From Strigamia acuminata (lineage: Eukaryota > Arthropoda > Chilopoda > Geophilomorpha > Linotaeniidae), in contig OX442315.1 in assembly GCA_949358305.1 (NCBI GenBank), positions 6,653,427 to 6,717,426 of the forward strand: a stretch of DNA of 64,000 nt, in the 5' to 3' direction. This document shows, piece by piece, positions 30,701 to 37,750 of this stretch; within the stretch, counting starts at the first letter, position 1; every line of letters starts with the position of its first letter. The position numbers were made by a program, and so were the translations under genes. The notes beneath the pieces were generated by a model. The model saw only the letters and a program-made list of their open reading frames with translations, was not told where the DNA came from and ran no database searches.

Positions 30701-31868
30701 TGACCCAGTTAAATGGGGCGAGCTCCCGTAGAATCGCTTCTATTGACGGCATTTGGATGGGGTCGATGACGGTTATGGCGTTTAAAGGTCTATAATCGAT
30801 GCAGAGGCGCGGTTCGGAGCCTGGTCGCATGACGAGGACAATCCTCATTCCATATTCTCCGATGGCGTGCGACACGATCCCTTTTTCGAGCAACTCGTTG
30901 CACATCGTTCTTACGATATGTCTCTTTTGGGGATTCATAGTTTTAAAAGGTACTCGCACCGGTTTTCCCGTAACCAATTCGATCTCGTGCATTACGTAAC
31001 TAGTCTTTCCTGGATCTTTATTTAAGTTCTTCGAGTGCTTCTTGAGCATTTCCTCGAGGAGTTTCGTTTGTTCTTCTCCAAGATTGGCGTCCATGGCCAG
31101 ATTATGTATTAAATTCTCCTCTTGGAGGATAGTATTAAACGACTTAAAATTATAGTCTTGGATGAACTTCTTAATTTCGCCTCCTCCCCATTCCTCGTCG
31201 TCCTTAGCTTTGTCTAGGAGTTCCGGAGGTATTATGGGTAGTCGTGGGTCCTCGTGGTTGTCGATGTAATTCCACGAACGTGTGACTGGGTTGGGCTGGA
31301 TGTTCATCCGTTCCATCAAATCCATTCCTATCAGCAGGATTGTGTCTCGGGTTGGTAACACGATGAAGAAATGCTTAATCGTGCCTCCTTCCCATACAAA
31401 ATCGGTTGATAACGTCCCCACTGCTCTAACTTCTCCCGCTGCTGTAAGAACTCGAATGTTCTCGTTCATTCCCCGTAATTTTTTCTGTATTTTTTCTTCG
31501 AGTGATTCGAATAAGTCGGTGGAGATAAACGACTGATCCGCTCCCGAGTCGAGTAGTCCCATTAACACCTTTTTGCCGAAAGAGACTGGTATTTTAGCCA
31601 GTACGCTCTTCGCTTCTGTTGATAGGTTGCAACGAAGTATTCGCTTTTTAAGAGGATTGGCCCCTTGGTCAAGCGGCAAAGTCATGAAAGCGTTGGCTAT
31701 ACCGTCTTCGTCTCTAATTTCGAATTTCCGTTTTTTGGTTGGAGTTGTGACTTCCTCGTTGGCAGCTTCCTCGAAGAATTCCAACAATTTTTCCATTTCT
31801 TTAATTTGTTTTTCCACCAGAGTAAGGTCCATCGTTTTCGAAGTTATCGCGAGCGGATGTGGAATCAC
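27786..31868 (-). CDS. G3 Pol polyprotein (protease, RT, RNase H, integrase)
   Basis: Protease LLDSGADQSFIS (about residue 106), reverse transcriptase with AYLDDIVIV (about 457), RNase H HTDASRIGLG (about 597), an integrase zinc finger (HGHPLAGHSG to CPRCQAC, about 905-955) and a D-D-E core (VDLMGPK, SDNGPQF, NPVERLN; about 972-1,068). All catalytic residues seen are intact. The order defines Gypsy. The listed start is a GTG overlapping the gag stop (GTGA) and the first ATG is at 31832. The frame is open further upstream to the slippery heptamer at 31892-31898, so Pol is most likely made as a Gag-Pol fusion by -1 frameshifting rather than from its own start. Confidence 0.93.
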   Translation of the reverse strand: MIPHPLAITSKTMDLTLVEKQIKEMEKLLEFFEEAANEEVTTPTKKRKFEIRDEDGIANAFMTLPLDQGANPLKKRILRCNLSTEAKSVLAKIPVSFGKKVLMGLLDSGADQSFISTDLFESLEEKIQKKLRGMNENIRVLTAAGEVRAVGTLSTDFVWEGGTIKHFFIVLPTRDTILLIGMDLMERMNIQPNPVTRSWNYIDNHEDPRLPIIPPELLDKAKDDEEWGGGEIKKFIQDYNFKSFNTILQEENLIHNLAMDANLGEEQTKLLEEMLKKHSKNLNKDPGKTSYVMHEIELVTGKPVRVPFKTMNPQKRHIVRTMCNELLEKGIVSHAIGEYGMRIVLVMRPGSEPRLCIDYRPLNAITVIDPIQMPSIEAILRELAPFNWVTTMDLSKGYWQVELREEDKEKTAFWAPQGRLMFNVMPFGLVNAPATFQKLIEKVLGDALHKYAWAYLDDIVIVSQTFEDHLIHVNDVMERLTKAGLNIHPGKSKFCRKELAFLGYTVGTGGLSIDPKKTQAISQFPAPEDVKGVQRFMGMVNFFNRLLPNLADVAAPITDLLRNDKDFEWTDHCETSFNKIKQMLIDVKRIPLPDLNREFTLHTDASRIGLGAALLQKHDIDGVVLEVPTMFISRKLQAAEKNYNATELECLAVVWAIRKFRPYLEFTKFNVQTDHEALKWLMALKEPSGRMARWQLELMACDLIIEYRPGKFNVVADALSRAPASDPEDETDCGEDDSRLFYCPNPVRKWEFKKLNELPKEKLESGDQNYYNYWLRAYQSVKDAHPNYELTIEPRISDKYVRAFVAHVSKGTNSKPPTRDELIAAQMTDDFCKTYRNFITDKKFPDENFDEIQREEFEREASTYLIEDGLLLKHHPNFRDDLTETGTSMKVVIPRSLLTRFLWMVHGHPLAGHSGVARTIYRANQLYFWPKMTRDIVRFIHHCPRCQACKPRTPKSYERISLGPFAPFDCWSVDLMGPKPTSSNKNKYILVIMDVATGWPELFPMERPTKQKIIRCLYEVALHFGFPRKLISDNGPQFASNLYKDFCKKFDIETSYTSTYNPRANPVERLNRDIKYALAIFTDVHSSWDEYLREIAFSIRTTISRNRKFSPAFLNFARELRVPWDPRIPEEILEIDPEKPHIYVDRLEQIISATYQHMMSHIFDMRDRISIAGKDRPFCNFKVNDLVWKDTHIQSSANKGVHAGLADKRDGPYVILEAHGGNAFKLKRLADNVNFRSIHARELTPYLPEFPQEAWTEYQTKPAQNPIIRDMFLDEQTGPTNLVQDESHEAADAPDEISEREEIVEESPKKGKQSNKNKTTRILKPDKIYGMRRHKPNPFIKDGKLVGKQKATPAIVSNNR

Positions 31869-31898
31869 TTTTGTTCCGCCCGCGAGTTCCAGTTTTTT
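31848..31898 (-). promoter_or_regulatory. G3 probable -1 ribosomal frameshift signal
   Basis: In element orientation: the heptamer A AAA AAC in the correct gag phase (31892-31898), a 7-base spacer, a 9-base arm CGCGGGCGG (31876-31884), a 19-base loop, and the pairing arm CCGCTCGCG (31848-31856, one G-U pair). Slipping back one base leads directly into the open pol frame, 24 bases before the gag stop. G4 has the same layout with different stem bases. Confidence 0.82.
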
Positions 31899-34711
31899 GT
31901 CATACTGTCGAGTTTGGCGGTGAGTTCCTTCAAGATTTTGTCTTGTTCCTTCGCGAGCAATTTCACTAGCTCCTCACGCTCTGCGGCCTTGTCGTCGGCT
32001 TTTTTCTTTGCCAGTTTTGGGCAGGCCTGACGCCAGTGGCCGTCTTCGTTACAGAAATTACAAGGGCTTTTCTTCTTTCCCTCCCGCTCAAAAGGTTTTT
32101 TGGGGTAGTCCTTCTTCTCGGAAGTCGCCTCTGTTTTCGGGTTGTGGTGTTCCGATTTTCTGGACTTCATCTGAGGTCGGTAGCTGGGCGCCAGTTCCTT
32201 CCCCATGTTTGCGTGTACCACATCGTTGATACCTTCGTCAGCCTCATCGCTTTCCGAGAATTGCTCAGAGTCTTCGCTTACTTCGTCTTCCGACTTTTCC
32301 TCGGCGGCGTTAGTTTGCGTGCGATAGGCCTTACTCGGAGGTGGTAAAGGGTTAGAAGCTTGTTGGTTTTTCTTTGAGGGGAGTGGCTCTATACTTCCGT
32401 TTAGATAATTTCGCGATTGGAGCAGCTTAGTGGAGTCTATGCTGCGCTCCTGTATTCGTTGCTGTCGGGCCACTCCTAGAGCTCGCTCTTCTTTTGTCAG
32501 ATTTTCGTTATACCGAGCATTTACTTCGGTGTGTTTCTTCTCGACGAAAGCTAGGATGGCTTTGAAATTATCCCCCTTAGGAGCGTTCATTTCTCGTAGG
32601 ACTTTGGTTGCGGTTTCGTTTAGTCCTTGTTCGAAGAGAGCTTTCTGAGCGTGTTGGTCAAATGGTTTGTCCATTTCACGGAACAGGCTGTCGGCTCGTT
32701 GTACGTATTCCCTCAGAGTTTCCCCGGGAGCTTGCTTCATAGAGCTTACTCTTTTCTGGATTTCTTGGCTCGTCTCGCCATATTGATTGTGGAACTTTAT
32801 GACGAAATCTTCCCAGTTTCGGGGTTGGACATCAGCGTACCAGTTTCGGGCCCGGTTGATCAGCATTTCTGGTATTCCGCGTGCAACCATTTCGTCGGGT
32901 TCCGCTCCTAAGCGATTAATCGTCAGGGCGACTTCGTCCAAAAACAAGTTGCCGGCGTTCCAGGATCCGTCGAACTTAATTAGTCTCAGGGTCGTCCACT
33001 TGATGTTGTTATCCTTGCGAGAATACAGCCATCGGTCTGCGGAGTAACGTTTCAACAATCCTTCGCTTCGATCGTCCTCCTCGGTCTCTTGGCCACGGCT
33101 TTGTTGAAGCTTTTGGTCCATGGCCTGAAGGAGTTCGTCTCTCATCGTCCGTAGTTGGTTGCTTAGCGAGTCAGTCTCACTAAGCAGCGGTGATGATCGT
33201 GGATTGTCGGAAGGGAGGCTTGGGTAATGCGTACCGTTGCCCGTCAGTCCGAACTGATTGTGTTGGAACGACGTTTTCCCTGATGATCCCGCGGTGTTCG
33301 GGTTATTCGTGAGGTCTTGCGCTATGGTTGAGTTATCTGGGTTCGCTTTCTCTGGAGCGGAGGTTTGGCTCAACTTTGTTCCGGGCGGTATCAGATCGTC
33401 CAGTCGGGTCCCCGTGAGGCCTTCGTTCGTTTTTTTGATAAAAACGTAGGAATCTCTCCCAGCATACGCTTCGGCGGCGTGTTTCTTTTCGAGGTGATTT
33501 TTAACTGCGTTAATCTCCTCGAGCGTCGGCATGGCCAGTTTATTTTGACCTACTTCGTTGCGTATTTGATTCTTCTGATTTATACATCTGATTAGTTCTG
33601 CGTTAGGGTCGCCTGGGTTGTTATTACTGGTTTGGCCAGTTTTCATTGCGAATGAGTTTTTTATTGCCCATGATTGCGCGCCCTGATTATTCCTCCTATC
33701 TTGTATAAACGCCTCGTACAGTTCTCCTTTGACTTCGTCCGATTCGTTCAAGATGCTATCTAGTCCGTTGACTCGGATACTGCCGTGAGATGCTTGAGAG
33801 TCGATACTTTCGCTGTCTGACGTTGCTTCGCCGCCTGTCTCGGACTGTTGTCGATCTGCTCCGACCCGACGTCGTTTCTCTCCGCGTCTGGCCGTGTTAT
33901 CTGCCGATCGTTTTTCAGTCCTCTGATTTACTAGGTCGATTACTCGGCTTAGCTCTGCGTAGGGATCCTTGTCCTGGTCGATCTCGATGCCGTGTGCGCA
34001 AGCTACCCGAGTTACTTCTATTGCTTTGGCTACCAGCTCCTTAGCTGTGTGAGACCGTTCTGGGGAGCTCTGTACGGAGTTTGGCTCCGAATGCTGGCTT
34101 AACCCGTTGCTTGGCGGCCGGATCTGGCAGTCCTTTGCCATTTCTCGTTCGATTATTTTCTGCTTCGCGAGCAATTCTCGAGCCAGCTCGCGCTCCAGTG
34201 CCATTTGTTTAGCTTGGTGTTCTTGTGCCAAGCTCTGTTCCATGGCAGCTAATTTCTCGCGATGCTCTCTGGCTAAATCTTCCATCAATTCGTTTTTCTT
34301 CTTCTCTAACGCGACTGTTCTTGCTTGGTCTGCGCGGGCAGCCTCGTTGATCATTGCGGCACTTGTGTTTGCCGCTTTATTTAGAAGAGTCATTAGATCC
34401 ATTTCACTGGGATCCTTTTCGACAGGTCTTGGGCTTTTCAATCCGAATCGAGGGTTTTCGAACGATTTATTTAGTCCGTTTTCTTCGTGAGAGCTTCCTG
34501 ATCCTTCGAATTCGCCTCCCGTAAACGGAAGTTGTCTTGCAAGGGGAAGGCTTTCACTTGATGATTCCGTTGAAACTTTAGTCGAGTTAGTCTCGACTTC
34601 TGGTTCCACGTGGTTCGCTTCTTCCGCTTTTTGGCGTTCGATTTCTTCGGCTTCTTTTCTATCCTTTTCGTCGTTACGCCTTTTTCTATCTTCTGCGGTA
34701 GTTTTTGTCAT
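31865..34711 (-). CDS. G3 Gag polyprotein (948 aa)
   Basis: The N-terminal third is Glu/Lys/Arg/Gln-rich and looks coiled-coil (two tandem LAxEHxxK-type stretches around 150-200). A Gag capsid-type domain follows (about 574-680, with WYADVQPRNWEDFVIKF and QAPGETLREYVQRAD), then an acidic linker and one CCHC zinc knuckle (CNFCNEDGHWRQAC, about 885-898). It would assemble the particle and bind element RNA. The start is the first ATG after the leader. The stop overlaps the pol frame, and the frameshift signal lies within the last ten codons. Confidence 0.9.
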   Translation of the reverse strand: MTKTTAEDRKRRNDEKDRKEAEEIERQKAEEANHVEPEVETNSTKVSTESSSESLPLARQLPFTGGEFEGSGSSHEENGLNKSFENPRFGLKSPRPVEKDPSEMDLMTLLNKAANTSAAMINEAARADQARTVALEKKKNELMEDLAREHREKLAAMEQSLAQEHQAKQMALERELARELLAKQKIIEREMAKDCQIRPPSNGLSQHSEPNSVQSSPERSHTAKELVAKAIEVTRVACAHGIEIDQDKDPYAELSRVIDLVNQRTEKRSADNTARRGEKRRRVGADRQQSETGGEATSDSESIDSQASHGSIRVNGLDSILNESDEVKGELYEAFIQDRRNNQGAQSWAIKNSFAMKTGQTSNNNPGDPNAELIRCINQKNQIRNEVGQNKLAMPTLEEINAVKNHLEKKHAAEAYAGRDSYVFIKKTNEGLTGTRLDDLIPPGTKLSQTSAPEKANPDNSTIAQDLTNNPNTAGSSGKTSFQHNQFGLTGNGTHYPSLPSDNPRSSPLLSETDSLSNQLRTMRDELLQAMDQKLQQSRGQETEEDDRSEGLLKRYSADRWLYSRKDNNIKWTTLRLIKFDGSWNAGNLFLDEVALTINRLGAEPDEMVARGIPEMLINRARNWYADVQPRNWEDFVIKFHNQYGETSQEIQKRVSSMKQAPGETLREYVQRADSLFREMDKPFDQHAQKALFEQGLNETATKVLREMNAPKGDNFKAILAFVEKKHTEVNARYNENLTKEERALGVARQQRIQERSIDSTKLLQSRNYLNGSIEPLPSKKNQQASNPLPPPSKAYRTQTNAAEEKSEDEVSEDSEQFSESDEADEGINDVVHANMGKELAPSYRPQMKSRKSEHHNPKTEATSEKKDYPKKPFEREGKKKSPCNFCNEDGHWRQACPKLAKKKADDKAAEREELVKLLAKEQDKILKELTAKLDSMTKNWNSRAEQK

Positions 34712-34783
34712 TTCTTACGATATAATGATCGATCGAAAGATCCCGGTTATTATTTAAAGTATTGTCTTAAGGTTAGCAAATCT

Positions 34784-34801
34784 ATCCCGGACAGGCCCCC
34801 A
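34784..34801 (-). promoter_or_regulatory. G3 primer binding site, tRNA-Pro-like
   Basis: In element orientation TGGGGGCCTGTCCGGGAT, two bases after the LTR. It differs at two adjacent positions from the classic Pro-tRNA complement (TGGGGGCTCGTCCGGGAT, as known from gammaretroviruses). Confidence 0.75.
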
Positions 34802-34803
34802 CG

Positions 34804-35434
34804 TGTCGCGATTCGACTTTGTGGTTAAAGATAATAAATAATACACTCGGGAATACAATATATTTCAAATACTGCTTTATTAAAACACGCTTACTAATAC
34901 AAATATAAGTCAAGATGTTTCCTGTGTTGGTCCTCGGATTCGGCTGCGAATACGAGTTGCCGCTAAACAATGGCGGATCCAATTGTTTAGTCCTACGCGT
35001 GGTCTATGTTTGTTGTCTAGGGTATTTCCACGTGTTGTTATGAACACGCGAGAATTCGCTTTCTCGTGCGAATTAAACGAATATCGTTCGAATATTTATT
35101 CTAGCGTAGATTGGCTACGCTAAATAAACGTGGCTGTTGTACAGTTGAGATGGTCAGCGGGCACCGGTCCTCGATCAATCCGTGAAACGGCCTGAAAGGT
35201 GAGGTAAATGGTGCTCTTGCTGAAATGTGGTAACTGTAGTGTCGTTTCCGGTCAAGTATCGGCGTTATATACTAACCGGAAATGACGTCATATGCAAATC
35301 CTTCCGATTATGCAGGTTCGCAGAAACACGAGACTAGTCAGTCTAGTCGGTATTTCTAGCGCGCTCTAGTGGCGAGTATTAGTAACACAATAATCACCGC
35401 TAATTACTTCTTCAGGTGATGCCGAATCACCACA
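34804..35434 (-). repeat. G3 5' LTR (only LTR of the element)
   Basis: A 631-bp region starting TGTGGTGATTCGG and ending CGCGACA in element orientation, defined by the primer site on one side and the 497-bp repeat on the other. The termini match the G4 LTR. No second copy is present in the window. Confidence 0.8.
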
Positions 35435-35931
35435 GGCGCTGTAGTAAACGGTAAGTAAAATGGCTTACTTTACGTCTTAGATGAGATGTTGTTGCTGTTG
35501 TTTAATCCTCGCACAGTTCGGTTTCGTTGATGGATTTGGATTGGAAATTTAAGTCCAAATTTTGTAGAATGTCGAGTCAAGTGGTTGCTTGCGGTGGCAC
35601 GTGTTGATGTCAGCTGAAAAGCAGCATCACGCTGGGAGCAGGTTGCGCGGGCAACTGACTGCCTTGGCACTGTGCAGGCACGTTTGAACTTGCCTATCCC
35701 ACAATGCATTGAATTGAACAAAGTGCTGTCAAAACCGTGAGTGGTGTGTCAACATTTCAATGTGTTTTGATTAATTTATTTTTCGTTTAGGATAGGCAAA
35801 TGGTGTTGCTTGGAAGAAAAGTTTATATCAGATAAAAATTTAGCATTTTTAACGGATAAAGGCGTAAATTTATTGGTTTTTTTATTTTAAGTTTGAGATG
35901 TCCAGCCAAAATTTGTTGTTTGATTTGACGC
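35435..35931. repeat. 497-bp direct repeat, right copy
   Basis: Identical by eye to 23784-24280. It starts exactly at the outer end of the G3 LTR, and its other side continues into sequence (CTGCAGATGG...) unlike the inner side of the left copy. The two copies therefore behave like one very long target duplication around G3. Confidence 0.9.
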
Positions 35932-36575
35932 TGCAGATGGTAGCATTAAGAATTTCATGTATCTGTCGCCAGGTTGTGTACTTGGTATCTCTGTTGGTTA
36001 ACAGATGGCGGCACTGGCTGGGTTTATACAGGGTGGAACAAAAGTCTGTTCCCCTCAAATATTTCCTGAGCAATTGCATCTAGGCCAACTTTGATGAAGC
36101 GATCGTATAGGAAGTTGGGTGAGAGCAATCCAATGATGTCATCAAATTTGACCTTGAAGGCCATTTTCAAGGTTATTCACTTGCTAACTTCTAAACCAAT
36201 CAGATTAGAGCAAAAAAGTCAATTACAAAGTTGTAGAGCACCATCAAATTAGTACTATCCAACTTATCTTAGTCATCTTAAGTTAAATGTTTTCTTTTTA
36301 AAAAGGAGACAAATCAGAAAAAAAATCAGCAAAGTTAAATTTTTTAACCCTCGGAGGCATAAAGATAAAATGTGCCGTTCTGGTTTAAGCCATTACGAAT
36401 TTATGGACAATTTTTAAGTCGATTGGTTAAAGTGCCATTTAGTTTGTTTTTAGTTCGGAACTAATTTTATTGAGGACGTAATGCCTAAACAATAAAAATA
36501 AATAGATTTGAGCCATCTGGAGGTTGTTTTAATCACTACTGGTAAATGCAAAAAGCTTTTCACTGAAGCGCTGTT
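35932..36575. other. Intergenic stretch, possible transposon debris
   Basis: No gene. Near 36026 the sequence ACAGGGTGGAACAAAAGTCT looks like the start of a transposon-derived repeat, as seen in many invertebrate genomes, but no second end was found. The satellite array begins at its right edge. Confidence 0.35.
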
Positions 36576-37343
36576 TACAAATTTTAAAAAGTGCCAAAAA
36601 CATGCTTAAGACGTATAAAATGCGCTAAAAAGTCGATTCCCGTTGGCGGAATTTGCATATCTGGCACCGTTGCAGAGATACACCACTTTTTCTGTTCAAA
36701 AAGTCTGTTTTTTGCTTATATCTCTGCAACAGTGCCAGATATGCAAATTGCGCACACGGGAATCGATTTTTCAGCTCATTTTACGTCTAACCAGCACGTT
36801 TCTGGAACTTTTTCAATTTTTGGCCATTTCTCCATACATTAGCCTTTGCTTTTTTGACAAATTTTAAAAAGTGCCAAAAACATGCTTAAGACGTATAAAA
36901 TGCGCTAAAAAGTCGATTCCCGTTGGCGGAATTTGCATATCTGGCACCGTTGCAGAGATACACCACTTTTTCTGTTCAAAAAGTCTGTTTTTTGCTTATA
37001 TCTCTGCAACAGTGCCAGATATGCAAATTGCGCACACGGGAATTGATTTTTCAGCTCATTTTACGTCTAACCAGCACGTTTCTGGAACTTTTTCAATTTT
37101 TGGCCATTTCTCCATACATTAGCCTTTGCTTTTTTGACAAATTTTAAAAAGTGCCAAAAACATGCTTAAGACGTATAAAATGCGCTAAAAAGTCGATTCC
37201 CGTTGGCGGAATTTGCATATCTGGCACCGTTGCAGAGATACACCACTTTTTCTGTTCAAAAAGTCAGTTTTTTGCTTATATCTCTGCAACAGTGCCAGAT
37301 ATGCAAATTGCGCACACGGGAATCGATTTTTCAGCTCATTTTA
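36576..37343. repeat. 280-bp satellite array, left part
   Basis: Nearly identical 280-bp units in tandem (about 2.7 units here), interrupted by the C2 Copia element and continuing at 42229. Each unit is an imperfect inverted repeat with arms of about 120 bases. The 83-codon frame found in each unit simply reflects the repetition. Confidence 0.95.
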
Positions 37344-37601
37344 TGTTGGGGTTCTTGAGGCTTACGGAGGCGCCAATGTGCCTGGCTAAAGTTGGTTAAT
37401 TGGGGATTAAAAATTTGACGACCCGGACTTCCACTTGAAACAATGGACATGGGGGTATGACGACTATTTCTGGGTATTGGAGGAACCAATCATGTTACAG
37501 TGCATTGAACTTCTTGACCTTATTTCATTTCACTTAAAAGCTGTAACTCAAAGAATAAAACTCACTTGCTGTTTAACCATTTCTCCAGATTTATTCCAAC
37601 A
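37344..37601 (+). repeat. C2 5' LTR (258 bp)
   Basis: A direct repeat of 41960-42228, identical by eye except that it lacks an 11-base stretch (AAAGACTTGAC) present in the 3' copy. Confidence 0.93.
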
Positions 37602-37603
37602 AG

Positions 37604-37617
37604 TGTTAGCAGAGGCT
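37604..37617 (+). promoter_or_regulatory. C2 primer binding site, tRNA-iMet-like
   Basis: TGTTAGCAGAGGCT, two bases after the LTR. It differs from the iMet complement TGGTAGCAGAGGAT at the third and thirteenth bases. Confidence 0.75.
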
Positions 37618-37750
37618 AAGTTGGTTTCAACCTTTGAAAACTAAAGACGCTACAGCCAAGTCAGAAAAACGACTTTGCAAACATTTCACAACGAGACGAT
37701 TTCACGACGACAATCAACCTTGAAATACACGCAAACGATTTTTCATCAAG

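Larger units (their letters stand above)
24281..35434 (-). mobile_element. G3: three-gene Gypsy-type element with only one LTR
   Basis: An 11.15-kb element reading on the minus strand: 5' LTR (34804-35434), Pro-tRNA-like primer site, gag, pol in the -1 frame, a third gene in two exons, and a purine tract at the very end. No 3' LTR follows the purine tract. Instead the body is bounded on both sides by one 497-bp sequence. All three genes look intact. It shares gene order, LTR ends (TGTGGTGA...CGCGACA), primer type and third gene with G4, so the two are one lineage. Confidence 0.88.

Noticed and set aside
36591-36842. 83-codon frame repeated in every satellite unit
   Set aside because: It is repeated because the DNA is repeated; the unit is a palindrome and the frame has no recognisable protein features.
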